A stretch of 64,000 nt of DNA from Rhodopirellula sp. P2 (GCF_028768465.1 NZ_CP118225.1:6863001-6927000), one strand, 5' to 3'. Positions 37,244 through 46,781 are shown, counted from the stretch's first letter. The notes: generated by a model not told the origin, from the sequence alone. Numbers and translations are program-made.

Positions 37244-38128
37244 TCAAGACAACACGGCCAAGGCAACGGCGAACGTCAACAGAACCGCGCCCGACAATCG
37301 CATCAGCAGCAGTTTGCCGCTGAGGTCGGCTTCCGCGCCGCCCCAAATTCGGGCAGCGGCGTAAGCCAACAACACGCCCCACAAACCGCGAAGCGAATAG
37401 ACGACATTCAGTCGTGCCGCGTCGCCGAATACCGAGACCGCAATCGTGATGCAGAACGCTTGGCAAGCCAGCAAGATGATCGCGGGAACGAGCAACTTCC
37501 AGTTGCCGTGAGAGACCATCGGTTGCCATCGAACCCAGGGCAGCGCGAGCAGAGAGAGTGCCGCGACGATGAGGAACACCGCGGGCAACAACCGGGTGGA
37601 TCCCCAGGCCGGTGACCAACGTTGGACCAACAAATCAAACGTGGCGTAGCAAGACGCCGCACCGAGCGCCAATGCGATTGTCAATCCGATCCGCCGCGGA
37701 TGATGCTGGCCAGTCCACTGAATCAATGCGATCCCGGTTGCCGCCAACAGAGCCGCTCCCCAGATCGCGTGGGGGACACCCGTGGCCGACGAGAATGCCA
37801 GCAAACAGGTCACGAACACGACCTTCACACCAAACACAGGGGCTGCGATGGAAACATCCCCGACTTCCACGGCGGTGAAGGTCAGCACCAATCCCAACAT
37901 GAACAGCAACGCCACAATCGCAGGTTGCCAGAAATTCAACCAGTAGGTTTCCGGCCCGTCGAAGAGCCACAGCAGCGACATCAGCGCAGAGGAGCCGATG
38001 TTCACGCAGAACAACAGCGTGACTTGTCCGACACCGTCCGGACGGACGGAGGATCGGCTGACTCGTTTGACAAAGATCAGGCCGCAGACAAAGAGAACGC
38101 TGGCCAGCAAAGGAAGTAAGAGGTGCAT
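37244..38128 (-). CDS. EamA/DMT-type permease
   Basis: ATG 38128 is chosen; the longer upstream frame would add 34 hydrophilic residues. The 294-residue protein has ten predicted membrane helices in two halves, the pattern of drug/metabolite-transporter (EamA) proteins (SIAAPVFGVKVVFVTCLLAF; AARLNVVYSLRGLWGVLLAYAAARI). Substrate unknown. It is convergent with the esterase, 26 bases between stops. Confidence 0.8.
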   Translation of the reverse strand: MHLLLPLLASVLFVCGLIFVKRVSRSSVRPDGVGQVTLLFCVNIGSSALMSLLWLFDGPETYWLNFWQPAIVALLFMLGLVLTFTAVEVGDVSIAAPVFGVKVVFVTCLLAFSSATGVPHAIWGAALLAATGIALIQWTGQHHPRRIGLTIALALGAASCYATFDLLVQRWSPAWGSTRLLPAVFLIVAALSLLALPWVRWQPMVSHGNWKLLVPAIILLACQAFCITIAVSVFGDAARLNVVYSLRGLWGVLLAYAAARIWGGAEADLSGKLLLMRLSGAVLLTFAVALAVLS

Positions 38129-38268
38129 GGCGGAAACGATACCGCTTGCCCGTTCGACGCGATAGTTGAACCCAGGTGGTCGTCCACCGAGTTCGTGGCG
38201 TCTGGCCGTGTAAACTGGTCGGGCTGACACGAATCGCCACTGCCGGAAATCACATCAAGAGAATGCAC

Positions 38269-39762
38269 ATGAACCGATCCTCTGTTTTTGTTGGTGTCAT
38301 CCTGGGAATGTTGTGCTTGGCCGGTTCATACAGTCCGGCAGACGAACGCGTCAACGACCTTGGCACCAATCGGGATGAGTCATCACACGTCGGCGTGGAG
38401 GCTCGGATGCCCGCGTTTCCCGATGCTCTCGGTTGGGGCAGGAACGCGACGGGTGGCCGTGGTGGCGAGGTCAGAAAAGTCACACATCTCAAGGACTCGG
38501 GGCCCGGGAGTCTCAGGGCCGCCTTGCAGACGGAGGGTGCCGCGTACGTCGTCTTCGAAGTATCCGGAACGATCAACCTGCAAAGCCGAATCAAGATCAC
38601 ATCGAACAAAACGATTGCCGGCGAGACAGCTTTTCGAAGCGGCGGAGAAGGCATCACCTTGAAGATCAATCAGGGCACCACCTCGAATACCCTGGTGGTT
38701 GTTTCTGGTGGCAGCAATCTGATTTGCCGGTATCTGAGATTTCGCCGCGGTCCCGGCCTGCCTCCTGAAGTGGATGGTGACAACCTGCTGCTGACTGGAA
38801 CGGGAACCGATTTCATCTTTGACCATTGCAGTTTTTCGTGGAGCACCGATGAATTGGTCAATCCTTATGGCCCCACTCGGATGACATTCCAGAACTGCAT
38901 TTTCTCGGAAGCGCTTTACAACAGCACACACGCTTACACGACCGACACCGAGCATGCTGCCTACCCGAATCCTCACTCGATGGGGCCGCTAGTCGGCAAC
39001 GGCAGCGACGAAGTGACTTTCTACAACAACCTCTTTGCTCACAACAACCAGCGAAACCCATTGATAGGCGGTGGCGTCGGCGGTGGAACGAAGTTCGAGT
39101 TGGTCAATAATTTGATCTACAACTTTGGCAGTTTTGGCACCGTCTTTTCAGACAACGACACCGCGGTAACGGTCAACTTCATCAACAACTATCACATGGC
39201 GGGGCCCAACACTTCCACCTCCCGCTATGCGATCGCGATCAACAAGGGTGTGACGGCGTACGCGCGAGGAAACATCAACAGCAAGCGGCCTTCCCAAAGC
39301 GACCCGGAGTGGAATGCGATCGGCTGCGAGTCGGGCTGCGGCACCTACATGCAGGAGCCCGCCCCGACCGCGTGGCAATCCTCCATGCCCTTCGACTTCC
39401 CGCTGCAGCACGTGGCCAGCATGTCAGCCACGGCCATCCGAGACGGGGTGATCGGCGGTGCGGGCGCCAATCTGGTCAAGGATGCTGTCGACACGCGAAT
39501 CTTCAACGATGTTCTCAACGGAACCGGCGGATTCGTGAGTCATCCGTCTGAGGTGGGCGGCTGGCCCCAACTCACGGGAATGAAGTCGGTTCCGGTCGAC
39601 ACGGACGACGATGGCATGGCCGATCGGTGGGAAGAACAACGCTTCGGCTCGCTCGCGAGCGGACCCAATGACGACCAAGACGGCGATGGATACACAAACC
39701 TCGAAGAGTACTTGCATCAACTCGCCGCCGGCAACGGATTGAACGACGCCGAGTTGCAATGA
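38269..39762 (+). CDS. Secreted pectate-lyase-like beta-helix protein
   Basis: ATG 38269 (or 38263) gives a signal peptide (FVGVILGMLCLAGSYSPADE). The 497-residue product has the right-handed beta-helix pattern of pectate-lyase-like proteins (TNLQSRIKITSNKTIAGE, LICRYLRFRRGPG, FIFDHCSFSWSTDELV, VTFYNNLFAHNNQRNPLIGGG). A C-terminal DTDDDGMADRWEEQRFG and DDQDGDGYTNLEEYLHQLA are EF-hand-like, dockerin-type calcium loops common in planctomycete secreted proteins. It may act on acidic polysaccharide. Confidence 0.85.
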   Translation: MNRSSVFVGVILGMLCLAGSYSPADERVNDLGTNRDESSHVGVEARMPAFPDALGWGRNATGGRGGEVRKVTHLKDSGPGSLRAALQTEGAAYVVFEVSGTINLQSRIKITSNKTIAGETAFRSGGEGITLKINQGTTSNTLVVVSGGSNLICRYLRFRRGPGLPPEVDGDNLLLTGTGTDFIFDHCSFSWSTDELVNPYGPTRMTFQNCIFSEALYNSTHAYTTDTEHAAYPNPHSMGPLVGNGSDEVTFYNNLFAHNNQRNPLIGGGVGGGTKFELVNNLIYNFGSFGTVFSDNDTAVTVNFINNYHMAGPNTSTSRYAIAINKGVTAYARGNINSKRPSQSDPEWNAIGCESGCGTYMQEPAPTAWQSSMPFDFPLQHVASMSATAIRDGVIGGAGANLVKDAVDTRIFNDVLNGTGGFVSHPSEVGGWPQLTGMKSVPVDTDDDGMADRWEEQRFGSLASGPNDDQDGDGYTNLEEYLHQLAAGNGLNDAELQ

Positions 39763-39816
39763 GACGCCCACCTACCGTGGCGTCCACCAGCGAACTTGCG
39801 AGGACCGGAAGGCTCG

Positions 39817-41736
39817 TTATTGGTTGGTCATGCCGGTTTGTTTCGTCACGGTAACGGTGTCGAAGAGTTGCCCGTTCAGATCGTATGATTTGAGTTGCAG
39901 TTCTTTGCCATTGACCGCGACGTAAACAAAGTGGTGTCCGCGACGAACCGTTTGTTGGAACGGAGGCCGGATCGGGCCGGCTTGTTCCAGCCCTCCACCA
40001 CCTCCGCCGGTGATCATGTAGATCGTGCCTCGGTCATTCTGAGGTTTGTCGTTGTGCATTTTCCAGGTGCGTTCGTAGGAGTGGATGTGCCCATTCCAAA
40101 CGATGTCCACGCCAAAACGATCGAACAATTTGGTCATTGGGCGGATTCGAAGGTCGCCCCAATTGCTTTTGCCTTTCCAGAGATCTCCGTAATCATTTTC
40201 ATCCGATGAATACGCGGGGTGGTGGAAGCTGACAAACGTCCACACCACTTTGCCGGATTCTTTTTCCGTTTCCAGTGCCGCGAGTTGCTTTTCGAGCCAT
40301 TGGTACTGTTCGCTGTCGGGTCCCATTTCCTTGTTGGAATCGAGCATGAAGAACGCGGCGTTTCCATATCGAAATGAGTAGTAGTATTCAGGAGCGGGCA
40401 GGTCCATGTATCGATAGTAGTGATCCGCATTCCGCTCGTGATTTCCCAAAACGGGATAAAATGGAACTCGGGAGATCAGCGGGTTCATGCTGGAGAAAAA
40501 CTGATAGACCCATTCGTTCTTGATCGTCCCTGTGCTGACGAGGTCACCGGGGACCACCAAGAAGTTTGGACGCAGACCCCAGGCCAATTCGCCGACCTTT
40601 CCGCTGACGGCTGGATTGCCTTGTGTGTCCGAGATGACGGCAAAGGCATACGGTGTTTCGGGCAGCGAAGCGGTTTGGAAAGAGAGCACTTTGCTTTCCA
40701 CCGACACTTGGGTTTCCAGATCCGTTGCGGTGACTTGATAGTAGTGCCCGGTCTCAGGAGTCAGTCCATCCAGCAACGTCGAGTGGATGGTTCGGTCAGC
40801 GGATTCAGCGTTGCTCTCGCGGTCGAATTCGGCCGTTTCTCCGAACCGCACGGTCACCTTGCATTCCGCGTTGGTTTCACAAACCACGCGGATGCTGTCG
40901 GTGGTGGCGTACTGCAGAAACGGGGCGACCAGGAAGTCCAAAGGAGCTTTCTTTTTCGCGGTTGGTGGAAGCTCTGCCCAGGCTTTTTGATGTTCAAAGT
41001 CATGTTCAATCCAAGCGGGTTTGGCGGCCAGGTCATAGACCGCGATCTTGGCCAATCGCCCGTTCATCGGAAACGATTCGTTTCGGTCGAGGTAGGCACC
41101 GACTGCGAGATCGGTTTCATCGGGGTACAAGATCGGACCACCCTGGGCGTCGGATTCCGCATCGAGTTTTCCGTTGACCCAGAGTTGCATGGTTTCGCCA
41201 TCGTAAACACCCGCAACGTGGTACCACTTTCCGAGCGTCACTTCGGTGTTCCCGTTCAAGTAGGTCATCATGCCATTTCCGTCATCGGCATCCTGACTGG
41301 AAAGGGCAAACGAGAATGTTTTGTCGTTGTACCCAAGGGCCCAACCTTGTTCGGAGTCGCCATTGTCTTGCAGGGCGCAGACGATGCCTCCGTACTGCGT
41401 CATTTCGTCGAGAGAAACCCAAGCGGCAATCGTGATCGCTTCCTGAGGAAGCTTCTTTTGCAATTCAGGCCAAGGTTGGTCGGCGACGAAGAATGCCCGA
41501 GCTCCTTCCAGCCGAATGGCATTGAGTCCGTCGGTGTCTTCGAGCCTGGGCGATCCCTTGCCGGTCAAGCTTGGGCCGAGTTGGCTTTTCAGATTCCCGT
41601 CTTGGAAGAACGGTGTTCCAAAGACCCAATGCGCCCGAGGGTCCGGTCCATCGTGCCCGGCGACTGTCGACCAGGAGGTGACAAGCAAGAGAAGGCAGAT
41701 GCTGGGACGGAAGAACATGGAGTGTGTCGAACGCAT
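39817..41736 (-). CDS. Secreted LamG - purple-acid-phosphatase-like metallophosphoesterase
   Basis: ATG 41736 (or 41718) gives a signal peptide (SICLLLLVTSWSTVAG). The protein of about 639 residues holds a LamG/concanavalin-like domain (ITIAAWVSLDEMTQYGGIVC, KWYHVAGVYDGETMQLWVNGKL). A fibronectin-like domain follows (TPETGHYYQVTATDLET). The metallophosphatase then shows its ligand motifs in order: FAVISDTQGN, VVPGDLV, VLGNHERNADH, VSFHHPAYSS, WNGHIHSYERTW. It should be an exported phosphatase or diesterase. Confidence 0.88.
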   Translation of the reverse strand: MRSTHSMFFRPSICLLLLVTSWSTVAGHDGPDPRAHWVFGTPFFQDGNLKSQLGPSLTGKGSPRLEDTDGLNAIRLEGARAFFVADQPWPELQKKLPQEAITIAAWVSLDEMTQYGGIVCALQDNGDSEQGWALGYNDKTFSFALSSQDADDGNGMMTYLNGNTEVTLGKWYHVAGVYDGETMQLWVNGKLDAESDAQGGPILYPDETDLAVGAYLDRNESFPMNGRLAKIAVYDLAAKPAWIEHDFEHQKAWAELPPTAKKKAPLDFLVAPFLQYATTDSIRVVCETNAECKVTVRFGETAEFDRESNAESADRTIHSTLLDGLTPETGHYYQVTATDLETQVSVESKVLSFQTASLPETPYAFAVISDTQGNPAVSGKVGELAWGLRPNFLVVPGDLVSTGTIKNEWVYQFFSSMNPLISRVPFYPVLGNHERNADHYYRYMDLPAPEYYYSFRYGNAAFFMLDSNKEMGPDSEQYQWLEKQLAALETEKESGKVVWTFVSFHHPAYSSDENDYGDLWKGKSNWGDLRIRPMTKLFDRFGVDIVWNGHIHSYERTWKMHNDKPQNDRGTIYMITGGGGGGLEQAGPIRPPFQQTVRRGHHFVYVAVNGKELQLKSYDLNGQLFDTVTVTKQTGMTNQ

Positions 41737-41919
41737 TGGGGAACTCAAAGAAGAAAAACGATTCAAGGAAGTGTTCAGCAGACCGGCTGAGTCTTTCGGC
41801 ATTTGGAACGTGTTGGCGAGCGATGTTGCTCCTACGTACAACCGGGGCTAACGCCCAAACGGCTCACATCGCCATGCCCGATCATTCCCGCCGACCTGCT
41901 TCTCAAGGAAGTGATTGTC

Positions 41920-43014
41920 TTAGGGCTGTTCCACGACTTCTCCGCCATCTCGGGTGCCCAAAGCTGAGAACAGTGTCAGGTCAATGGAGTCCGTGATGAA
42001 ACGAACCGATCCGTCGCCCACGCAGAATTGTGCTCCGCCGGTGTGCTGGCTGCCAAAGCTGACTTCATAAGCGCCCCATTCAGGTGAGTCGTCTGCCGTG
42101 GGGATGTCAATCGGTTTGGCATAGTTGATTGGGACAGCGGTCGAGCCGCCCATTTCGGACCAGTCGGTGCCTTCCCAGTTGTCGAAGTCGTCCCCACCAA
42201 TCGCCCAGTGATCCTTGCGACCCGAGTTGGCATCTTCTGCCGTGGATGCGATCGAGGCCAGTTCAGGGTCGGGGATGGCTTCGCCAAACATCAGGGTGTT
42301 GGAGAGGCCGTCGATCACGTCGCGGAACTTGGTGGCTCCTCCCATGCCGCCTTGTGCGATGCGAGCTCGCTCGGGAGGACGCGTTTGGATCATGCCGTCG
42401 AGTTCGGAGTGGTGTTTGGTTGTTTGGCTGTCGCCCCACGTGGGTTGATTGGCGCGTCCCCATCCCCACGAAGGCTTCCAGTCATTGGGCTGAATGCCGG
42501 TGACAACGGCCAGGTAGTTGGCTGGTGCGCGGGAGGCGACAAACCAAGGTGGTGAATAGACCGAGGCATCGAAAATGCCTTCGGGGGCGATCGATGAAGG
42601 ACATCGCATGACGCTGATCGGCATCTCGCAGGCGGCCACTTGGCGGTCGCGTGGATTGGCCGAGGAAATGTCAGCGCCGCTGAGAGCGGTGCCTGCCGCC
42701 CAGTTGGTCGATCCAAACGTGAGAGCTTCAAAGAGGCTGGATTGTTCACAGAAAGGCATAATGAACGCACTCCAGTGGCCTCCTTCCTGAGCTTCGCCAA
42801 GCATTGGCAGATCTTCGTCGTATGCGGAGGCGAAGTTATGCGTCGCCAAACCCAGTTGCTTGAGGTTGTTGCTGCATTGCATTCGTCGAGCTGCTTCTCG
42901 AGCTGATTGGACGGCAGGGAGTAGCAAGCCGACAAGAATACCGATGATGGCAATGACCACTAACAATTCGACAAGGGTGAAGCCTGGCCGGTGTTGAAGG
43001 TTGCGGCGTTTCAT
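41920..43014 (-). CDS. DUF1559 pilin-like protein
   Basis: ATG 43014 is chosen, giving a 364-residue product. It has a prepilin-type N-terminus (GFTLVELLVVIAIIGILVGLLLPAVQSAREAARR, with the G-F cleavage site and Glu5), the SNNLKQLGLATHNF motif and the C-terminal HxxxxxxxxxDG motif (HTGGAQFCVGDGSVRFI). This is the planctomycete DUF1559 family, often present in dozens of copies. The role is unknown; type II/IV-like assembly is inferred. It follows the lipoprotein gene, 49 bases after its stop. Confidence 0.92.
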   Translation of the reverse strand: MKRRNLQHRPGFTLVELLVVIAIIGILVGLLLPAVQSAREAARRMQCSNNLKQLGLATHNFASAYDEDLPMLGEAQEGGHWSAFIMPFCEQSSLFEALTFGSTNWAAGTALSGADISSANPRDRQVAACEMPISVMRCPSSIAPEGIFDASVYSPPWFVASRAPANYLAVVTGIQPNDWKPSWGWGRANQPTWGDSQTTKHHSELDGMIQTRPPERARIAQGGMGGATKFRDVIDGLSNTLMFGEAIPDPELASIASTAEDANSGRKDHWAIGGDDFDNWEGTDWSEMGGSTAVPINYAKPIDIPTADDSPEWGAYEVSFGSQHTGGAQFCVGDGSVRFITDSIDLTLFSALGTRDGGEVVEQP

Positions 43015-43063
43015 TTGAATGGTCTCGCGAAAGAAAGTGTAATGAGAACGAAAGGAGGATGGT

Positions 43064-43519
43064 TCAAGACTGTTTGGATGGGATGTCGAATTCGATGTGG
43101 TTGTCAGTGCCTGGGACAACCTCGAATTCGAGCCTCGATTCACCTCCATCGCCGTAGGCGGGAGGGACAATGTCTTTGGTGATCAAGCGTCGATCGTCAT
43201 CCAGCTTTTCATCGCTGGGTCCAACCGTTTGACCTTTGCCACTGACGATGCAAGAGAAGCTGACGCGATACTTTCCGGTTGCGAGTCCTTCACCGGCGGT
43301 CGAGCGAAGGAACAGCTTTCCGGTGGCATCCGTTTCGCCAACACCGAGGTTGTATTGATTGACGCTTTCGTCGACCGGACGGACATAGACAAGCAAACGA
43401 TCGTAGGGTTTGCCGCCAAGCGTGATGTGGCCGCTGATCGGATGAAGAGCTGGTTCCGAATCGCAACCGGTGGCGAGCAAAGAGGTTGTTAGGAGCAACA
43501 ACGCAACAAATGGTTTCAT
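43064..43519 (-). CDS. Carboxypeptidase-regulatory-like lipoprotein
   Basis: ATG 43519 gives a 151-residue lipoprotein (LLLLTTSLLATGC, lipobox LATGC). The body has the transthyretin/carboxypeptidase-regulatory pattern (HPISGHITLGGKPYDRLLVYVRP, TDATGKLFLRS, GLATGKYRVSFSCIV). This type frequently lies beside DUF1559 genes in planctomycetes, as here. The region upstream holds competing inverted repeats (43604-43722). Confidence 0.85.
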   Translation of the reverse strand: MKPFVALLLLTTSLLATGCDSEPALHPISGHITLGGKPYDRLLVYVRPVDESVNQYNLGVGETDATGKLFLRSTAGEGLATGKYRVSFSCIVSGKGQTVGPSDEKLDDDRRLITKDIVPPAYGDGGESRLEFEVVPGTDNHIEFDIPSKQS

Positions 43520-43603
43520 CGGAGAAGTGTTCGCAAAGGGGATGGCCGGACAGATTTGAATGAGGCGTGATTTATAGAAGCTCAATGTGAAGGTGCTGTG
43601 GTG

Positions 43604-43722
43604 AGCAGGTACGAGTTCGATGAATCTCTTGCGAATCAATCGATCAACTCCAGGCAGGGACTAAGCAGGTCGGCTGGAATGATCGGGCTCACATACCCGA
43701 TGACACCTGCGTACCTGCTTAG
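43604..43722. other. Leader region with two mutually exclusive stems
   Basis: CTAAGCAGGT (43661-43670) is perfectly complementary to ACCTGCTTAG (43713-43722), with an inner ATCGGG/CCCGAT stem (43682-43687 and 43696-43701). AGCAGGTACG (43604-43613) is also perfectly complementary to CGTACCTGCT (43710-43719). The two pairings use the same 3' segment and cannot coexist. The region lies 85 bases upstream of the 43519 start on the minus strand. Confidence 0.45.
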
Positions 43723-44109
43723 CGGCGGATCCTTTCGCATGAAGAGGTCGTGCCGTCTTCTGGTGCTGGGGTTTGGCGGTTTTCTGCCTTAGAGAACCTC
43801 TCCCGAAACGAAGTTTTGGGTGAGGTCGAGCGACGCCGATCAGGCGTGCGCGAGGGAGGTGGCCGGGCATGGGAGGTGGCGTGCATTGCCGCTCCCCCGG
43901 AAATTTCGCGGAACGCTCTCTTTCCGACCCCTCCCGCTGCGCGGGCGGGAGTCTCAAGACACTGCTGGATTGGCACTTAAAAACAGCCTGACCTCTGAAT
44001 GAGGTGGGGCTCGATTCTTCGGTGGTCGTTCTTTACCTTTGTTCACCAGCTAACACGATCCACACGAAACAGAAGTTCTCGTCTTGTGTGGTGACACTGG
44101 ATAAACAGC
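43723..44109. other. Intergenic region with hairpin, no gene seen
   Basis: No gene is supported between the lipoprotein leader and the kinase. It contains a CCCTCCCGC-TGC-GCGGGCGGGAG hairpin near 43930-43955 and a GGGAGGTGGC/GCTCCC region before it. The open frames here are short and shadow-like. The kinase promoter must lie in the last part. Confidence 0.4.
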
Positions 44110-45552
44110 ATGGAAAACAGTACGGAACGAACGCGAGATATCACGACCACTCAAGACGGCGTCGAGGCGGATTCCGAAGAGACGGTATCGGCGGGGCAGT
44201 CGTCGTCTTTATTGGGTGCGATTGAATCCCCGCAAATTTGGTCGGCTCGGCATCTTCAAGGGGGCGTCGGCGGGTACGAACTCATCCAAGAAATTGGACG
44301 AGGAGGGTTCGGAATTGTGTACCTCGCTCGCGATGAAAAGCTCCGACGCGACGTGGCGATCAAGATTGCTCGGCCGGAAATTGTTCGAGACGCCGTTGCG
44401 ATCCGGCGGTTTCAAGACGAGGCTCGAGCGGCGGCCAAGTTGGATCATCCTGGGATCATTTCCATCTACGGCAGTGGAGTGCAGGATGATTTGCACTACT
44501 ACGTCATGCCCTACTTGATTGGGAAGCATTTAGGCGATTGGTTGGCGGATCAGTCGTCGCCAATGTCTGAGAGAGAGGCTGCCCGATGGATGATTCAGAT
44601 CGCCAATGCGGTTCAGTACGGTCATGACGCAGGAATCATTCACCGCGATTTGAAGCCGCAGAACATTCTGATGCAGCAGTCGTCGGATGGCGAAACGCAG
44701 AGGCCCGTGGTGCTGGACTTTGGTCTTTGTGCGAGCACGGATTCGACCGTCGCGACAACGACGAGGGTTGCGGGGACGCCTCGCTACATTGCGCCCGAAC
44801 AAGCGATGTTTGGCAATCGGCAAATCACACCGAAGAGCGATCTCTATTCGTTGGGCGTGATGCTGTACCAGATGCTCACCGGAACGACTCCTTTGACGCC
44901 GGATAATTTTGCCGAGGCCGTGTTGATGCTGCACCATTCCCCGATCGATGGGCCGAAGAAACATCGGCCTGATCTTTCCGATGCAATGCAGGCGATCTGT
45001 TTGAAGTGCCTGAGACGCGATCCGGACCTACGCTACGAATCGGCTGCGGCATTGGAGGCCGACCTGCAGAGATTTCTGAGCGATCAGCCGGTCGAAGCCA
45101 GAGCTCCCAGCATCGTGGAGCGTTTGGGATACGAACTCTACCACGGGCCGCTTGAGAGAATTTTTGGATGGGCCGTCATTGGGATCAATGTCCTGGTTTG
45201 GGCATGGGCTGCGGTCGGCGGGGTGTTGGTCTGGCAGCGTTATTCCAATGTACCGGAGCTCGCTGCGGCATTGCCTGAGTTCATCTTCTTTGTGGTTCTG
45301 GTGGTGGTTCCGTTCCACTTGCTCGGTGCTCACGCCGGCTCACTGATGGTACGAGGCACCAAGCATTTTCGTTGGGCGGCATTCATGAGCTTTGCGTCGA
45401 TGGTTTGGTCGGTTTTCCAAGCGACCAATTTGTTTAGCAGTGGTCCCACTTTGAAAATTTGCCTCGTCAGCAGAATCGGTGGGTTTGATTTGGCTCAGGG
45501 AGCTTTCCTAGCTGGTGATACAGGGCGATTTCGATCGTTTTATACGATTTGA
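44110..45552 (+). CDS. Membrane-anchored Ser/Thr protein kinase, 3' end replaced by an IS
   Basis: The kinase domain starts near residue 55 with GRGGFG, VAIKIA (Lys), HRDLKPQN, DFGLCAST and a YIAPEQA activation segment. Two membrane helices follow (VIGINVLVWAWAAVGGVLVW; FIFFVVLVVVPFHLLGAHAG), then a third segment. Residues 1-450 are native; the last 30 (after TLKI) are read from the insertion sequence that begins at 45461. The native tail of 41 residues lies at 46991-47115. The kinase domain is complete, so activity may survive without the last helix. Confidence 0.85.
   Translation: MENSTERTRDITTTQDGVEADSEETVSAGQSSSLLGAIESPQIWSARHLQGGVGGYELIQEIGRGGFGIVYLARDEKLRRDVAIKIARPEIVRDAVAIRRFQDEARAAAKLDHPGIISIYGSGVQDDLHYYVMPYLIGKHLGDWLADQSSPMSEREAARWMIQIANAVQYGHDAGIIHRDLKPQNILMQQSSDGETQRPVVLDFGLCASTDSTVATTTRVAGTPRYIAPEQAMFGNRQITPKSDLYSLGVMLYQMLTGTTPLTPDNFAEAVLMLHHSPIDGPKKHRPDLSDAMQAICLKCLRRDPDLRYESAAALEADLQRFLSDQPVEARAPSIVERLGYELYHGPLERIFGWAVIGINVLVWAWAAVGGVLVWQRYSNVPELAAALPEFIFFVVLVVVPFHLLGAHAGSLMVRGTKHFRWAAFMSFASMVWSVFQATNLFSSGPTLKICLVSRIGGFDLAQGAFLAGDTGRFRSFYTI
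45453..45460. repeat. Target-site duplication, left copy (GAAAATTT)
   Basis: The 8 bases GAAAATTT lie immediately outside the left IS end and recur exactly outside the right end (46983-46990). Eight-base A+T-rich duplications are typical of ISL3-family insertion. Confidence 0.92.
45461..45484. repeat. IS left inverted repeat
   Basis: It pairs with 46959-46982 at about 19 of 24 positions and overlaps the last bases of the transposase gene (45467), as is usual for compact ISL3 elements. Confidence 0.85.
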
Positions 45553-46714
45553 AACCGTAGGCCTTTCTCAACGCCAGTTTGGCTTTGGTGTTCATGCCCT
45601 CGACGCTACCGTTGGAGATTTCACCACGAGCGAGAAACCAGTTCAACAGTAGCGTTCGGTGCCTGCGTAGTGTGCGTGCCATGCCCTTCATCGGTTCGAT
45701 TTTCGAATGCATCGCTCGAGTACACCATTGATCGAGAAACCTGCCTGCCCAGGCCGGACTTTGGTAGCTCCAGAACCGTTGGAAGTCTTCTCGCATCAGA
45801 TAAGCTTTGATGCTCTTCAGGTTGTATTGCAGGAGATCATCAAGCTTGACCGTTTGCTTGTCCGTCAGATTCTCTGGGCGTTTTAGAAGGCACCATCGAG
45901 ACCCTTTGAGCACCTCTTCATAGCCATCCGCTTTCAACTGCCGGGCCTCCTCAACCCGAACCTTGTTGAGTGCATCGCCGAACTTCTTCATCACGTGGTA
46001 TCGGTCCAAGATGTGAACCGCATCGGCGGCCTTCTCGGCGATCACGTTCATGTACTGACGCCACATGTCAGTGCAAATGAACTTCAAGCTCTGAATCGAT
46101 GTCTCTGGAACGGCATTGAAAAAACCACGCAGACTTTCCTCGGTTCGATCCCGAGCGACGTAAAGCAACCGTCGGCAGTCGGCATCAATCTGGTAGACCA
46201 GCGTCAGGTACTTGTGTCCTCGACGGTAGGCAATCTCATCGACGCCAATTGCTTCGACCGGGCCGATTTCCCGGTGAATCAGTCCCCAACGAACCACCCA
46301 GTCAATCGCCCGGTAGACCGTGTCCCAGCTGGTGCCAAAGATCAACGCGGTTTCCTTCCAACTCAGTCGCTTGGCCCAAGCGGCGAGAAAAATTCGATAG
46401 CTGTAAGTGCTGCGATGCTTTCCATCAGCCCAAGGAACTTTCTCGATCACCACGCCACAGGCGGGGCAGGCAACTCGCCTCATCGCGTAAAGAAAGAACA
46501 CCGGGAAACCCCACAGCGGCACAAACTCGAACCGCCTTTCTCCTCGGGTGTCGTATCCGGGGCGTTTCTTTCCGCAGCCGCTGCAAACAGGGCGACTTCG
46601 CGCGTGTGGCTTGATGCTGATCCAGATCGCTTGGTTGTCCTCGCTCCAACGGATGCTTGTGTAGACAAACCCCTTTTGCTTTTCGGCTCGGTTGAGGATA
46701 GTTTTGAGCTGCAT
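45467..46714 (-). CDS. ISL3-family transposase
   Basis: The 415-residue protein has the ISL3 zinc-binding N-terminus (CSGCGKKRPGYD, then CPACGVV), an N-terminal helix-turn-helix region (SWKETALIFGTSWDTVYRAIDW), and the DDE domain. The D positions are plausibly in IGVDEIAYRRGHKYLTLVY and TDMWRQYMNVI, and the Glu in SNGSVEGMNTKAKLALRKAYGFKS. It is full length with no frameshift, so the element may be active. The ATG lies in one arm of an inverted repeat (46711-46781). Confidence 0.93.
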   Translation of the reverse strand: MQLKTILNRAEKQKGFVYTSIRWSEDNQAIWISIKPHARSRPVCSGCGKKRPGYDTRGERRFEFVPLWGFPVFFLYAMRRVACPACGVVIEKVPWADGKHRSTYSYRIFLAAWAKRLSWKETALIFGTSWDTVYRAIDWVVRWGLIHREIGPVEAIGVDEIAYRRGHKYLTLVYQIDADCRRLLYVARDRTEESLRGFFNAVPETSIQSLKFICTDMWRQYMNVIAEKAADAVHILDRYHVMKKFGDALNKVRVEEARQLKADGYEEVLKGSRWCLLKRPENLTDKQTVKLDDLLQYNLKSIKAYLMREDFQRFWSYQSPAWAGRFLDQWCTRAMHSKIEPMKGMARTLRRHRTLLLNWFLARGEISNGSVEGMNTKAKLALRKAYGFKSYKTIEIALYHQLGKLPEPNQTHRFC

Positions 46715-46781
46715 CTTGTCGGTCCTGGGATGTTGCTGAAGTGTTGCAACAACATCAATAGCTCAGTGTCCGGCAAGATGC
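46711..46781 (-). promoter_or_regulatory. Hairpin that can sequester the transposase start codon
   Basis: In the minus-strand transcript, GCATCTTGCCGG (46781-46770) pairs with CCGACAAGATGC (46722-46711) at 11 of 12 positions. The second arm contains the ATG (46714-46712). An inner GATGTTG/CAACATC stem (46756-46750 and 46735-46729) is nested inside. The likely ribosome site (CAGGA) lies just before the closing arm. Other IS elements use similar structures to block translation of read-in transcripts. Confidence 0.5.

Noticed and set aside
43740-43980. Small open frames in the gap before the kinase
   Set aside because: Short, Arg/Pro-rich and no ribosome site; likely chance frames over a hairpin.
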